Assembly: GCA_003255025.1 (NCBI GenBank)
Contig: QANY01002930.1
Span: forward strand, 744,339 to 808,338
DNA from: Datisca glomerata
Lineage: Eukaryota > Streptophyta > Magnoliopsida > Cucurbitales > Datiscaceae
Length of the DNA stretch: 64,000 nucleotides
Reading direction: 5' to 3'
The position numbers and the translations under genes were made by a program. The notes beneath the pieces are model-generated. The model made no database searches, was not told where the DNA came from, and saw nothing but the letters and a program-made list of their open reading frames with translations. Below, one piece after another: positions 32,815-44,644 of the stretch (positions are counted from its first letter, which is position 1; every line of letters begins with the position of its first letter).

Positions 32815-33040
32815 TGATTTGATTCGTTTCCCTTGCATCAACACATCTTAAGAGCACCATATCATGGTTTCTTTTGTAGAGTCTTTCACCATTTAAGAAG
32901 AAGCCCATGGACAATCTTCTAATAGTGCATTTATCATTCTCAGAAGCTTTGGATGGATATTCTCCATTCTTTATATACTGTTTGATGTTGTAATACCAAG
33001 GTCTTGTGTCTGGCTCTTCTTCAATGCTCATACAGTGAGC
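32815..33040 (-). pseudogene. Inner Ogre: spacer and integrase N-terminus, truncated
   Basis: The frame reads from SIEEEPDTRPWYYNIKQYI through GFFLNGERLYKRN and VLLRCVD to IIEEVHEG. That is the stretch before the HHCC zinc finger of Tat-type integrases. Coding homology stops after EEVHEG, just before the second finger residues; the remaining frame to 32648 is low-complexity. No catalytic core is present. Confidence 0.85.
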
Positions 33041-33660
33041 AGGAAAATCTCGCTTCTCAATTTTTATGGGTTGAACTTCCTCCTTAAAGTCCGCAGTAAA
33101 TATGGACGCTAGAGTTGCCAGCGCATCTGCGATTTGATTATTCTATCTGGGTATATGGTCAAATGAGATCACTTCAAAAGTTCGACTTAACTTAATGACA
33201 TGTTTTTTATAAGGTATTAGCTTAGAGTCTCTAACTTCCCATTCTCCATTTAGTTGTCATATCACCAATAGCGAATCTCCGTACACTCGAAGCTTCTTTA
33301 TCTTCATATCACAAGCTGCTTGAATTCCCATGGAACATGCCTCATATTCTGCCACATTATTTGTACAGTCAAAGGATAGTTTTGCCGTGAATGGAAAAAA
33401 ATTTCCTTTAGGTGATATGAGGATTGCCCCAATTCCATGTCCTACATCATTAGATGCACCAGCAAATAACATTGCCACAATTATGGGTCTGCAGATTCTT
33501 CTTCATTTTTGAATATGACTGAAACACTCTCATCAGGAAAATCAAACTTCATAGGCTCATAATCTTGCATTAGTTGATCTGCCAGATAATCAGCAAGTAC
33601 GCTTCCTTTAATTGACTTCATCGTGACATAGACAATATCATATTCTGTGAGTGACATTTG
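33041..33660 (-). pseudogene. Inner Ogre: RNase H (first catalytic Asp changed)
   Basis: 33478-33257 encodes LFAGASNDVGHGIGAILISP, then NNVAEYEA and VYGDSLLVI. Family members have D in the position read here as A (LFAGAS), from GAT to GCT. The Glu (AEYEA) and later Asp (GDS) remain. Upstream, LADYLADQLM and similar words join it to the RT frame through a frameshift near 33480. Downstream, NNQIADALATLA carries the last Asp. Confidence 0.85.
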
Positions 33661-35100
33661 TCATTTAGCAATCCGTCCAGAAAGTGATGGCTTTTCAAAG
33701 ATATACTTGATAGGGTCCATCTTTGAAATTAACCAAGTGGTGTGGTATAACATGTATTGTCTAAGCCGATGAGCAACCAAGGCCAATGCACAACACGTTT
33801 TCTCCAACATCGAATAATTAGCCTCATAATTTGTGAACCTTTTGCTTAAATAGTATATTACTTGTTCTTTCCTTCTAGAAGCATCATGCTGACCAAGTAC
33901 GCAACCCATGAATTTTTCTGTTACTGTAAGATACAAAATGAGTGGAGGCCCTGGAGTTGGAGGAACAAGTATAGGCGGATTTTGCAAGTATTGCTTGATC
34001 TTCTCAAAAGCAATTTGACAATCATCATTCCATCCTTCTGTATCACTTTTACGGAGAAGTTTAAAGATAGGTTCACAAGTTGCAGTTAGCTGTGAGATGA
34101 AACGGGCTATGTAATTCAATCTCCCCAAGAAACCTCTTACTTCCTTTTGAGTTTGAGGTAGCGGCATATCAATGATGGCTCGAACCTTATCAGGGTCAAC
34201 TTTTATTCCTTCCTTGCTCACGACAAAACCAAGTAGTTTCCCTGAAGACATTGCGAATGTACATTTTGTGGGGTTAAGCTTTAACTGGAACTTTCTCAAC
34301 CGTCCAAATAGTTTTCGTAGAGTGACCGTATGATCTTCCCCTTGACGTGATTTGGAAATCATATCATCAATGTGCACTTCGATTTCTTTATGCATCATAT
34401 CATGAAACAATGTTACCATTGCCCGCTGGTAAGTTGTCCCTGCATTCTTCAGACCAAATGGCATAACCTTATAACAAAATGTACCCCACAAAGTTATAAA
34501 AGTCATCTTTTCACGGTCTTCAAGAGCCATTTTGATTTGGTTATTCCCCGAAAAACCATCCATGAAAGAGAAGGTTGAATGTCCTGCAGTGTTATCTACT
34601 AAGACATCGATATGGGGCAATGGAATATTATACTTGGGGCTTGCCCGATTTAAATCTCTATAATCGACGCACACCCTTACTTTCCCATTTTTCTTCAGCA
34701 CTGGGACTATGTTAGCAACCCATTCAGGGTATTTTGCTACTTCTAGAAAACCCGCATCTACTTGCTTTTTAACTTTTTCTTTGATCTGTACCAGCATGTC
34801 TGGTTTCATTTTCCTTAACTTTTGTCGCACTGGTTTACTTTCGGGCATAAGTGGAAAATGATGAACCACGATATCAGTGTCTAGACCTGGTATATCTTGG
34901 TAAGACCATGCAAAGACGTCAATATACTCTTTGAGTAAGTCAATTAATTCTCGACAGCCTTAGCTTGTCATAGAAGTGCAGATTTGGACTTCTTTCGTCT
35001 CTCCCTCCAATCCTAAATTTATCACCTCCGTTAACTCTTGATATGGTTGAGTTATTTTTTCATCTGACTCTACCATTTTCAACATTTCCGGAGATGGTTC
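33661..35100 (-). pseudogene. Inner Ogre: reverse transcriptase, best preserved frame in the window
   Basis: A 402-codon open frame (34869-33661), preceded by a continuation to about 35100 (IDVFAWSYQDIPGLD) after one stop. RT motifs in order: VRVCVDYRDLNRASPK, FMDGFSGNNQI (motif A Asp kept), VMPFGLKNAGTTYQR, EVHIDDMISKS (catalytic box HIDD where YVDD is usual; both Asp kept), KLLGFVVS, VRGFLGRLNYIARFI, then the RNase H connection (YYLSKRFTNYE). It copies element RNA to cDNA in the family. Too broken overall for activity. Confidence 0.92.
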
Positions 35101-35124
35101 GAAATTATCCTTGTCATTTTCACC

Positions 35125-35640
35125 TTACCCTACACAAAGAATGAGATTGTCAAAGTTATTGCTTATGCTCTTATTTTCAAAATCACCGTTCTCGAACCTG
35201 AATCGGATTATTGGATGAAAAGAAGGCGAAAGAAAAAAAAATAAAAATAAATAAACAATGCATGAGTATGAACAACATTTCAGAAATGGAAAAAGTAGAC
35301 ATAAAAGGAAGAACAAAAAGAACTGTAATTATATTTATCATCAACAAAAGGACACGAAACAAGTTTTTAGATTTTCATTCAAAGAGATGACATGAAATAG
35401 ATGAGAACGTAGGCCCATAACAATGAAATTCCTAAGGCATTGAGTATAATCATTAGAATTTTGGTATGAACACATTACTCTTGAAAATTCTCGAGAAGCA
35501 CTGGTAGCTTGATGACGTCCTAATTGTTAAGTTCATGATCTAAATCTTATCGAGAAACTAAGTCTTCTGTACTTGAACTTGATGATTTTCCCAGGATTGC
35601 AGATATTGAAAGCTCGGCGATATCATCTTCAAGGTTGTAC
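35125..35640 (-). other. Noncoding spacer, putative Ogre intron
   Basis: No coding similarity lies between the G-patch-like segment and the RT start. The homologous region of the outer element (about 41216-41640) is also noncoding and aligns over several blocks ('aatc.g..tt.ttg..tga', 'ctcttgaa...ct..gaagca'). Ogre elements are known to have an intron at this place, upstream of RT. Splice sites were not pinned down. Confidence 0.45.
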
Positions 35641-36150
35641 TGCTCTACTATAACCGGTTCTTCGAATGAAATTCCCCCACTTCTAAAGGATTTAGAAATA
35701 TGGGGTATGATTGCATTTTCACATAAAATTTCCTATTTTCAAGCCTAGCAATCCTCTTTTCTTTCTTTTGAGCTTTTACTCTCCCTCTATCAGCCTTGGT
35801 CGGTCTATATCCAAGTCCAAACTTTTGCTCATTCTTGTCCCAGTCAATTAACTTATTTATGCCTTGATGCTCACTCCCGAGTCCCTTACCTGGCTGGTGA
35901 AGCATGCTGAAACTGGTCAACCTGATGACATTGATAGGTTGGAGTGAACCCATGAGCGTAAAGTGGAGTATCTTTTGGCAGTTGATTTTGTGATGATTGA
36001 GCCCCTTGCGGATTTTCAAAACAGGCATTTCCCTTACTTGCGGCAAAGAGTTCGAGGACTTTAGCCATTTGCTCTTATAGCTCCCTAATCTCTTCCTTCA
36101 TTTCCTCTCGTGATTGCTCTCTTTCTTGCTCGTCCATGACCCTAACTTGA
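35640..36150 (-). pseudogene. Inner Ogre: gag N-terminus fused to a G-patch-like segment
   Basis: 36130-35900 reads EEMKEEIRELYEQMAKVLEL and a later AHGFTPTYQ, like the start of Tat/Ogre Gag. It then passes directly into GKGLGSEHQGINKLIDWD and FGLGYRPTKAD (about 35890-35790), the G-rich block found between protease and RT in this group. The capsid core, zinc knuckle and protease are therefore deleted between them. Confidence 0.65.
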
Positions 36151-36376
36151 GCTCGAGTTCGATAGAGATGTCGAAGTTGACGGGCTATCTTTGGAAAATT
36201 TCTTTAAAATAAATAAAAATAAAGCAATGAGATGTAGATTTTTGCTAATAAAAAGAAGAAATAATGAGAGTAAATTTATGCATGAGAAATGATACTGCGT
36301 AAAGTGAAAGTTCTAAAGTAATCAATTTCATTCAATTAGTAGAGCCATCCATTATATTTGAGTATGTAGAAGTCAA

Positions 36377-38492
36377 TTACATTACTTCATAACATGAGTT
36401 CATACAAAACGACCAAAATGACCCAAATCTCAGTTGACTTCTTCCAAATTTAGACAAGTTCTCCCGATTAGGATGGATGGGCAAGACATTTCTCTTCAAA
36501 AATGAAGCTTGTTCTGCCAAATTTCCCGCTCTCACAGCCATGCCTTTAAGCCATTCCACAGCCTGCCCAGATCATTGTCGAATCGAGTTGTACTCTTGTT
36601 GTAGCAACTGATAATCATATCTCAGTATATTAACATTAGCATCATTGTTTCTTGCCAACTTCTCTGCCACGTTCTGATAAGCTCTAACTTGGTGCTCAAG
36701 GCTTGACTCAGTCTTTTTAACTTTCTGATTCTCTAAATCAACTTGCAAATTATCAACGATTCATCGTAAGGCATCATATTGCTCTTCTAACTCGACGATG
36801 TACGCATTTTTTTATCAACACTTCACTTCACCTCTTCTAGAATTTCTCGTACCAGTTTATTTTCCCTCTCTAACTTCACGATTTGATCCTCTTATTCGTA
36901 GATTACCCCTCGCAAGTTCTCATTGTCTTCCGCCATCTTTCTAATTTTGTTGCCCAATTGGCGAGTGTCAGTTTCCAACTCTGAGTTTTTCCGCTTTAGA
37001 TACGCCTGATCCTCAACCTTATTTCCTAACTCTTTGAGTCGTTCTTCAGCTTCGATTCTGAGTTTCTCAAAAAAATTCGCCTCGACTGCTAGTCGTCTGT
37101 TTTCTTCCAAAAAGGCTAGAACTTTTTTACGCTCCTCATATAACTCATCTAGCTCCTCATTTTTAGCAATCTTTTGATGAACTTCCAGTGATTTGGATGA
37201 TGGTACATCCTCAATTGGTAAGGCAATAATTATTTTGTTTCTACTCTCAAGCCATGCTTCATACTCCTTTGTGCAGTTCATGCGATTCTTCTCATTTCGC
37301 ATCCTTCTTGTTTTCCAAGCTTCAATTAGTTGCTGTAGTTTTTGTTCAATTTCTTGAGAATCGTAACTAACCTCAATATCTTTCAATGCATGCGTGGTGG
37401 GGATAAACTGTCTCATGTATAATTGACGGAGTGCCATTAGCGGAGCATAACTAGTACAACCCCATGGTCCCGGGAGCGGAACCCATTGAAAATCACCACA
37501 TCTGTAGATCATTGGTGTTAACGGCATCCAATGGGCTTTCCAAATAATATCCTCATCTTTCAACTTGGATAGGTATGAGAGCCAAGCCCCTTTTTTTGGG
37601 AAACTGCGGATTCCATTTGGCCATTCCAAATTCTGCAATAGGAATCCTCGTCTTCATCCACGAACTTGAGAACTTAACTTGAGGACACTTAAAATCTAGC
37701 GGACATCTTAGATGGTTGAGAATCCAAATACACAAAAGAGTTGAGAAGCCGATGAACTTTCCTTTTCCAGACACTCGAATGTGATTCAAAAAAACGGATA
37801 GTCTCAGCGAAAATTGAGATAAAAGGGTTAACACCATGTTAGACTTGAAGGAACATTTTTATCACTTTATCATCCATATAACCTTGGATCTTTGGAAATA
37901 ACACGGTGCCATAAATACACAGAGTATAAAGAATCATGCCCTTATCCTCCTTCAAAAAATTCTGGGTGAGATCTAGGAGGTAATCCAACGGCACACACTC
38001 ATTTCCCCCTTTAATTTTCAACCTTTTCTCAATCTCAGACGCATGGACAGTACCCAAGAGTTTAGACAAAACTCTCTTCAACGTGAGATTTTTGTCATAG
38101 TTATAAACTTGGTCAAAATTTTACAACGGGACATTCAGTAGTGCTTGATATTCTTCAATTGTGAGAGTAAGATCAATTATTCAAAAGTTGAAACATCTAT
38201 AATGAGGGTCCCAGAAATGCATTAAAGCTTCAAGGACGGGAACGTTGACTACAATATACAATAGATAAGCTATGTGACCACATTTTCCATCAAACAAACT
38301 TTTCTACTCTGAAGAAAAATCCTCCCATATCTTCTTCAACCTCTCCAAGTCAATGCGTGAGAAATTTATCTTAGTGATTGATGGTAGAAGAACGTCTTCC
38401 TTTTTCAGACAATCTCCTTTATGTTTCTGCGATTCCTCTGACCATTGGGCTACCGTAACTTGATCTTCTATCACACTCGAAGTGGGAGTCAT
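36377..38492 (-). pseudogene. Inner Ogre: ORF1 upstream of gag, broken, with long coiled coil
   Basis: Frames 38492-38304 (MTPTSSVIEDQVTVAQWSEE), 38081-37839 (LDYLLDLTQNFLKEDKGMIL), 37837-37553 and 37638-36892 form one decayed protein. 37580-37400 has KLKDEDIIWKAHWMP and VPLPGPWGCTSYAPLMALRQ, which I recognise from plant proteins of the DUF7745 type encoded by Ogre ORF1 and related genes. From about 37350 to 36400 it is a coiled coil rich in Glu, Lys and Arg (EERKKVLAFLEENRRLAVEA). The function of ORF1 is not known. The start is the ATG complement at 38490-38492; there are several stops. Confidence 0.65.
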
Positions 38493-39100
38493 GGTCTCTA
38501 AAATATGAATGAATTGAATACTTCTTTACAATCCCATTACACAGCATGATCCATGCATTCAAAACATAAAGATGAAGTTAGAAGCAAAACAATGAAGAAA
38601 AGACATGTTTAAGTGACACAAGACATATATATATGCATAAAATTAATCATGATTTCAGCAGAAATCTAACGTTGGTCATGATGTGGGCTCTAAAAACAAA
38701 ATACATGTGTGGTTGGGCTCTAAAAATATCTTAATAGGCTCTCAGGTTATCCACACTGTTATTTGAATAGAGTAACAGAGCCCCCCAAACGGTATCCCGA
38801 AATGGTCGACCTGAGTGTGAACTTTCATGAGCCTGCACGGAAACCTCAATTCCACAAAGGCATTCCACTACTCATTCTCGCTAATCCTAAAGAGAAAGCC
38901 CAAGTATGAGGCTAGTATATGTGTGTGAATATTAGGAATTATGCAAACAAACATACATCTAAAAATAAACTTTGTACAACTATAAGCATGAAAAAGAAAA
39001 ATAATGAATCAAATAAACAAACAAAGAGTCATACAAGAAGGACAACATGTGATAAATTTATGACTCTCTATCGATCCAAAAATGGTTAGATCGATAAGCT

Positions 39101-39117
39101 CCCCAGTGGAGTCACCA
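39101..39117 (-). other. Primer-binding site of the inner Ogre-like element
   Basis: The minus strand reads TGGTGACTCCACTGGGG, three bases inside LTR B. The outer element has TGGCAACCCTACTGGGG at the same place (42453-42469). Ogre elements are reported to use an Arg tRNA; I have not checked this tRNA end. Confidence 0.75.
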
Positions 39118-39120
39118 AAC

Positions 39121-40647
39121 TGTCGCAACGTGCGTGCGATGCGGAGCGACGATTAAAAAATTCATTTTTTGAAGGAAAAGAGAAATTTGGAGTCGCCACC
39201 AATCATTTTAGGGTGTGATTGATCACCTAATTTTAATTTGAAAATTTTGGTCTACGAACAAAGTTGGTTCGTGAGTCGTTTGTGTGTGGGGAATGTATTA
39301 GCACCCCACAACACCCATTATAAAATGGTTACTAAATTTAATCAAATGCTATCCATTTTTTTAAGGCAAAGGTTAAAGAGATTCATTTTTGAATGTCCCA
39401 TTTGATGCATTTTGTATCATAGAAATGAATAAAATAAATTACTCTTGCTGCAACAGAGGAAGACTTTCCTCTGTTACAACGTTGGTTGCAACAGAGGAAA
39501 GTTTCCTCTGTTACAACGTTGGTTGGTGCAACAGAGGAAGTTCCTATTTTTTTATATATATAATATAATATAATAGTACTAATGATAACAATATTATTAA
39601 ATAAATAAATAAATAAATTGAAAGAAAAATGATGAAAAACAAACAATATATTTTTTTTAACATAAATATGTCCATTATTTTTATTTTTGACTACTTAGTC
39701 TACTAATTACCATTTTTCTTTCCTTCCCTCATTAGTCATTGCTAATCAAATAGCAAAGGGGATGATCATGGATGATAATTAGTTCAAACAAATGTCACAA
39801 AATGATGAACATAATATTTTAAAAAGAAAAGACTTATAGGAAAATTGAAAATTTCACAACTTAGATATTTGTATAATCTTGTATAGAGGTTTTACTCTCT
39901 ATTTTATGCATTTTTATGTGTGAGAAATTATCCTAGGAGATCTTTGCATCAAATGTACACTTTCAACCCATTAAAGGGTTGATTCACATTTGGTTAATTT
40001 TTTCACTCCTCAAAAGCTTTATCATCATCCTCATTAATTGAGTTGATGGCAAAAGACATCTCAATATCCAACTTGTAAAAAAATAATCAAAGCATGAAAG
40101 TAAAAAGTTAAGATTTAAATGAGGAGAAATGATAAAGAATGAACAATCCACTTATGTATAAAAAAATATAAAAGATATCAACTACATGAATATGAAGAAG
40201 AGAGATGGACAAAATATATTATGAGCAAATGTACCAAATATTTAAGCTACCTTGAAAAAAATAATGGAAGAAGATGAAGATAATAGAAGTGTAGAATATA
40301 TTCCTCTCTCTAAAATCACCTCTCTTTCTCACTCCAACCCTTCTCTTTCTCACTCTAAAAAAAATAGCTTCCCTTTTTTTACTCCCAAGAGACCCCTCTT
40401 TAAGTGAAGACCTCATCCTTATTTATAGACAAAATTATGGTTTGCCTTTTTTACTTTTAGTCTTTTTTCAATTTTTATTTTTTAGTCCTTTTTTTCATTT
40501 TTTTACTTTTTAGTCCTTAGAAAACTTTTCTTATTTTAGTATTGGATTAGTTTTCAAATTATACATATAGTCTTGGGTTATTATATAAGCAAAAATACAA
40601 AATATATATATTTCATGTATTAGACCCGATAAAATACAGTATCTACA
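39121..40647 (-). repeat. LTR B: 5' LTR of the inner Ogre-like element
   Basis: 1527 bp. The minus strand starts TGTAGATACTGTATTTTATC and ends CGTTGCGACA. A TATAAATA box lies at 40420-40427, 220 bases from the LTR start. The spacing is nearly identical in LTR C. It contains 'gcaacagagga' repeats (39450-39540) not found in LTR C. Confidence 0.85.
40420..40427 (-). promoter_or_regulatory. LTR B TATA box
   Basis: TATAAATA on the minus strand, followed by a conserved 'gaggtcttcac' block also found after the LTR C box. Confidence 0.6.
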
Positions 40648-42471
40648 TGTAGGCTAAGATTTTTAGGCTGCCAAAAGAAATGATATCAAAAGCTCAAAAC
40701 TCATCTGAAAAAGATATGTCTAAACCAATGATCCGTTGAGAATTTTACCAAATAAAGACCACCCAAATGTGGGTTTTGACATTTTGTCATGATAAACTAA
40801 AATTAGATAGTTGTACATGAATTTTTTGCAACAAATTACCGTCGTTTGAGAAAATGCTTTAGAATTTTTGTTGAACAAATTTTCCTTAAAATCAAAGGAC
40901 AATCTAAAAAAATCACAAGGCTTACTAGGCTTTGATCTTTTTTCTTTGCTATATTTTTTGTTGATTTTTTGCCTGTCTTTTTCTTTTACGCCAGTTTGAG
41001 ATATCTTTCACCTTTTGAGACATATATATTAACTAAAATAATAATTTCCTCAGTGTAGGGAGTGATCATTGGTTGGGTGTCATGAAATGAAGATTCTTTT
41101 TAGGCTCAATTAGGCTTGCAATGGATAAAGGTGTTTGGGATTGCAGAAAGAATGCCTCTCCATCATTTTCGATCAGAAGTAAATTCAATAAGAACATGAC
41201 CTCAGATAAGGGTAACACATTTTTGCAGTGTCTTTATTCACAAAAAAGAAGACTATTTTCACTTTTATTTGTCTCTTCACTGAAAATAAGATCGCCATAG
41301 CTATATTTGATACTACTTATGCATTTATTCTTAAAATCATCATTCCTAATCTGGGTTGTTTGTTGGGTGAAAGGAAAGAAATGAGAGTGAAGCAAGAGTG
41401 TGATGTCAATGAATGAAGAACTGGAAATGCATTTATTAACTTTGAAATGAGCAGAAATGCAAATAGGACAAACAAACTAGATTGAAAGTAGGAGACGACT
41501 AAAAATAGGTGAAACACGATAATAAGATGTATAAAAAAAGTTTCTCAGATATTGGGTAGAGCTTTGAGGAACCTGACATTAGTTCGTCACTCTTGAAGGT
41601 CCCTAAGAAGCAATGGTAATCCGGTGATACCTCAATTATTGAACCTATAGTCAGGACAACAATGATATGTGAAAACATCGATATAGTGCAACCATTAAAA
41701 CATTCACCGCATCAAGTTGTTCATTATCACATGAAGAGATACGTTCCACGAAATTTGCCATGGCATTCCCATGCTCTGGTGGAGAGTTGAGGCTAGTTAT
41801 TAGTTGTCATCAGCTTTCTTGAATTTTAGCCAACTGACTTTGATTAACATATGAACTCTAGCTTTCAACATTGTGCAATTTTAGTTGAATGTCTCATTGC
41901 CCCTGCATGATAATCACATCAAGTAGTAGGATTGTACCAATTGGGAGACCCAAGGATTTGGTTTTGATAGTTCAACATGAACTACCTAACACAATTGGGA
42001 GACCCAAGGATTTGGTTTTGATTGCTCATTATGAGAGGCTTGAAGGTTGTCTAGATATGTGTAGTTAAGGTCTAAAACTCTTAAAAGGCTCTCAGAGTAC
42101 TCACATTGTTATCTAAATGGAGTAACAGAGGTCCCAAACGGTATCCCAAAAGGGTCGACCTGAGTGACAACTTTCATGAGCCTGTATTGGAACAACAATT
42201 CCACGAAGGCATTCGACTACTCATTCTCTATAATCCTAAAGGGAAAGCCCAAGTATGGGGGCTATTGTATGTGTGTGAATCAGAAATTATTTAAAAAAAT
42301 ATACATCATAAAAAAACTACATACAACTATGAGCATGAATAAAAAAAATAATGAATCAAATAGAAAAACAAAGAGCCACACAAAAAGGATAGCATATGAT
42401 AAAATTTTGGCTTGACTCTCTATCGATCTAAACATGGTTAGACCGATTGCGTCCCCAGTAGGGTTGCCAAG
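40648..42471 (-). pseudogene. Outer Ogre-like element, surviving internal region
   Basis: 42050-42471 matches the inner element's leader at 38680-39120 ('ggtcgacctgagtg', 'ctttcatgagcctg', 'aaagcccaagtatg'). 41216-41640 matches the inner intron-like spacer and G-patch end (35140-35520). ORF1 and most of gag are deleted between them, near 41900-42020, where a 33-base sequence starting 'caattgggagaccc' is duplicated (41938 and 41992). 40648-41215 holds no recognisable coding sequence. Confidence 0.65.
41938..42024. repeat. Duplicated 33-bp word near an internal deletion
   Basis: 'caattgggagacccaaggat' and the following bases occur at 41938 and 41992, 54 bases apart, almost identical. They lie where ORF1 should be in the outer element. 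Confidence 0.8.
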
Positions 42472-43936
42472 CTATTGCAACGTGCATGCGACGCAGAGCG
42501 GCAATTGAAAAAAACATCGATGAAAAAAATAAATTTGAAGTCGCCACCAATCATTTTAGGGCATGATTGGTCACCAAATTTTTTAAAATAAAAATTTGCT
42601 CTACGATAACTCAAAATTGGCTAAAGAGTCATTTGTGTGTGGGGAAGGTATTAACACCCCGCAACACTCATTGTTAAAATGATTACCAAATTCAATTAAA
42701 TGTTATCCAAGTTATATTAAAAAAATAAGATTGAAGAATTTATTTTTGAACGTCCCTTTTGGTACATTTTGTATCATAAAAATGAACAAAATAGTTACTT
42801 TTAATGGGTGGTACAAAGACCATTAAAAAATTATTTTGTTATTTTTGTTATTTTATATTTTTTTAAATCAAAACATTATTGGAGTCATTTTCGGTATATC
42901 GAAAGTAATTCCTCACCTCAGTATTTTGGGAGATTTGGTATCCCAAAAATCTCAAAATCCATCATCGGATTTTTTAGTGAAAACTTAATAATGAAATTAA
43001 AAGAATTTTAAGTCTAATTGTTAAATGTGTAATCTACACATAAATGAATACTAACTCTAATAATAAGAGAATAAGATAAGAATCACATTATAAGCAAGGT
43101 AATAAGATCTTAAAAAATGAAAAGACTTATGAGAACATTAAAAAATTTTAAAACGTAAATGTTTGCATAATCTTTATGTAGATGTTTAACTTTCTATTTT
43201 ATACATTTTTATGTAAGAGAAATTATCATAGGAGGTTCTTAGTAGACAATATACACTTTCAACCCATTAAAGGGTTGATTCACATTGAGTTAATTTTACA
43301 CCCCTCAAAGACTTATCATTATCCTCATTGATTGAGTTGATGACAAATGTATCTCATTATCAAATTTGTAGGAAAATCATCAATGCATTAAAATAAAACT
43401 CAAGATTAAAAATAAAAAATAAAGAAGAAGAAATAAAGCATATAAACTACATGGGTATGAAGGAGAAATGATGAAGAACAATGAACAATATATCTTATTA
43501 ATAGAGTTGCAAGAAATTTAGACTACATTAAAAAAAAAGAATGAGAGAAAATGAATAGATGAATAAAAATGTAAACTTTCTTTCTCTCTCTCTAAGAAAA
43601 TCTCTCTTATTTCTCACACTCTTTCTAAAAAGATCACTCCCCTTCTCTCGTAAGCCTCTCCTCTTCCTCCCTCCAACAGTCTCCCTTTAAGTGAAGACCT
43701 CCTCTCTATTTATAGGCAAATTAGGGTTTCATTTTTTTTTCTTTTAGTCCTTATGCTACCTTTTTATGTTTTAGTCCTTGAAATTTTTTCTTATATTTTT
43801 AGTCCCTAGTCTTTTTATCCATTTTAGACATTGGGCTTTTTTTTGTTCATCACACATTATCTTAGGCTAGTAAATAAGTTAATAAACAAAATGTGTATAT
43901 TTAAATTATTAGACCGGATAAAATAGAGTATCTACA
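42472..43936 (-). repeat. LTR C: 5' LTR of the outer Ogre-like element
   Basis: 1465 bp. The low end reads 'tattgcaacgtgcatgcg' (TG end mutated) and the high end '...gagtatctaca'. A TATAAATA box lies on the minus strand at 43707-43714, 222 bases from the start. It pairs with LTR A. Confidence 0.82.
43707..43714 (-). promoter_or_regulatory. LTR C TATA box
   Basis: TATAAATA on the minus strand, at the same offset as in LTR B. Confidence 0.6.
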
Positions 43937-44147
43937 TATAACATTAAAAAGCTACTATAAAAAGTATACCACAACATTTAAAAAACACTATAAAACATTT
44001 AATATAGCATTTTTATAGCTAGAAAAAATATTATCCTATGTTTCAGACTTTTAATAACGCCTGAAAACACCGCATTTTCTAAAACGATATAAATACAATG
44101 AAAGCCTTTTTTGGCCGCTATCTTATTCATTAATTGTTGTAGTGCTA
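43937..44147. mobile_element. CACTA right end beyond the Ogre insertion
   Basis: The minus strand from 44147 reads CACTACAACAATTAATG, a perfect CACTA start. Inside it are subterminal words 'aaaaacactataaaaca', 'tatagcatttttatag', 'ataacgcc' and 'gcattttct'. These are the same type of words as the CACTA at 47050-53622. The outer Ogre-like element is inserted among them. Confidence 0.7.
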
Positions 44148-44220
44148 GGGTTGACATATTCCATTGTTCAGACAGTCGTGATGTCACTAGGGATGACACC
44201 ATGAAAAAGGGAAAAAATAT

Positions 44221-44644
44221 AGGGGTGAACACGGTTCGGTTTGGTTCGGTTAGTGATCTAAAATCGAACCGAATCGAAACATTCGGTTCGACTATATGCC
44301 GAACCAAATCGTGAAGGTAAAAAAAATCGAACCAAACTGAATCGTGAGTTTCGGTTCTGTATCATTAATAAAAAAATAATTTTTTAAATAATATTAAATG
44401 ATATTATTGAAAAAATAATATAAGATCCAAGTTTTATATTGGTTCGATTCAATTTGATATGAAATTATATATAAAAATAAAAAATAATATGAATTTTATA
44501 TTTTAGTTCCAAAACTGAATATTTTCTGAACAAACTGAAGATTCGGTTCGGAAGCTCTATTAAACCGAACTGACCTGGAAGAAACTAAAGAACCGACCAT
44601 TTTTAATTCGGTTAGATTGGTTCGGAACACTTTTAAACACCCCT
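44221..44644. mobile_element. MITE with 'aggggtg...cacccct' ends and 'ggttcgg' repeats
   Basis: Starts AGGGGTGAACACGGTTCGG at 44221 and ends, as reverse complement, AGGGGTGTTTAAAAGTGTTC at 44644. Both ends contain GGTTCGGTT-like words in inverted orientation and the middle is AT-rich. Length 424 bp, no coding capacity. No clear target duplication. A single end of the same family is at 25918-25972. Confidence 0.75.

Larger units (their letters stand above)
32700..40647 (-). mobile_element. Inner Ogre-like Ty3/gypsy element, 3' part deleted
   Basis: Minus-strand order: 5' LTR B (39121-40647), PBS (39101-39117), leader, ORF1 (38492-36377), gag N-terminus and G-patch-like segment (36150-35640), intron-like gap (35640-35125), RT (35100-33661), RNase H (33660-33040), then only the start of integrase (to about 32815). 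The rest of integrase, the 3' LTR and part of the host element are gone. An extra ORF before gag and a spacer before RT fit the Ogre group of the Tat lineage. Confidence 0.78.
31843..43936 (-). mobile_element. Outer Ogre-like Ty3/gypsy element (split and partly deleted)
   Basis: LTR C (42472-43936, 5') and LTR A (31843 to about 32640, 3', truncated) match each other better than either matches LTR B. They share a block near 'gtggtacaaagacc' that LTR B replaces with other sequence. The five bases outside them, tacaa (31838-31842) and tataa (43937-43941), match at four positions. Its internal sequence (40648-42471) has a PBS, 5' leader, a gag-like remnant and an intron-like stretch. A second Ogre-like element is inserted at 40647. 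Confidence 0.7.

Noticed and set aside
39383..39646. 87-codon frame in LTR B
   Set aside because: Lies wholly inside an LTR and includes the 'caacagagga' repeats; not a gene.
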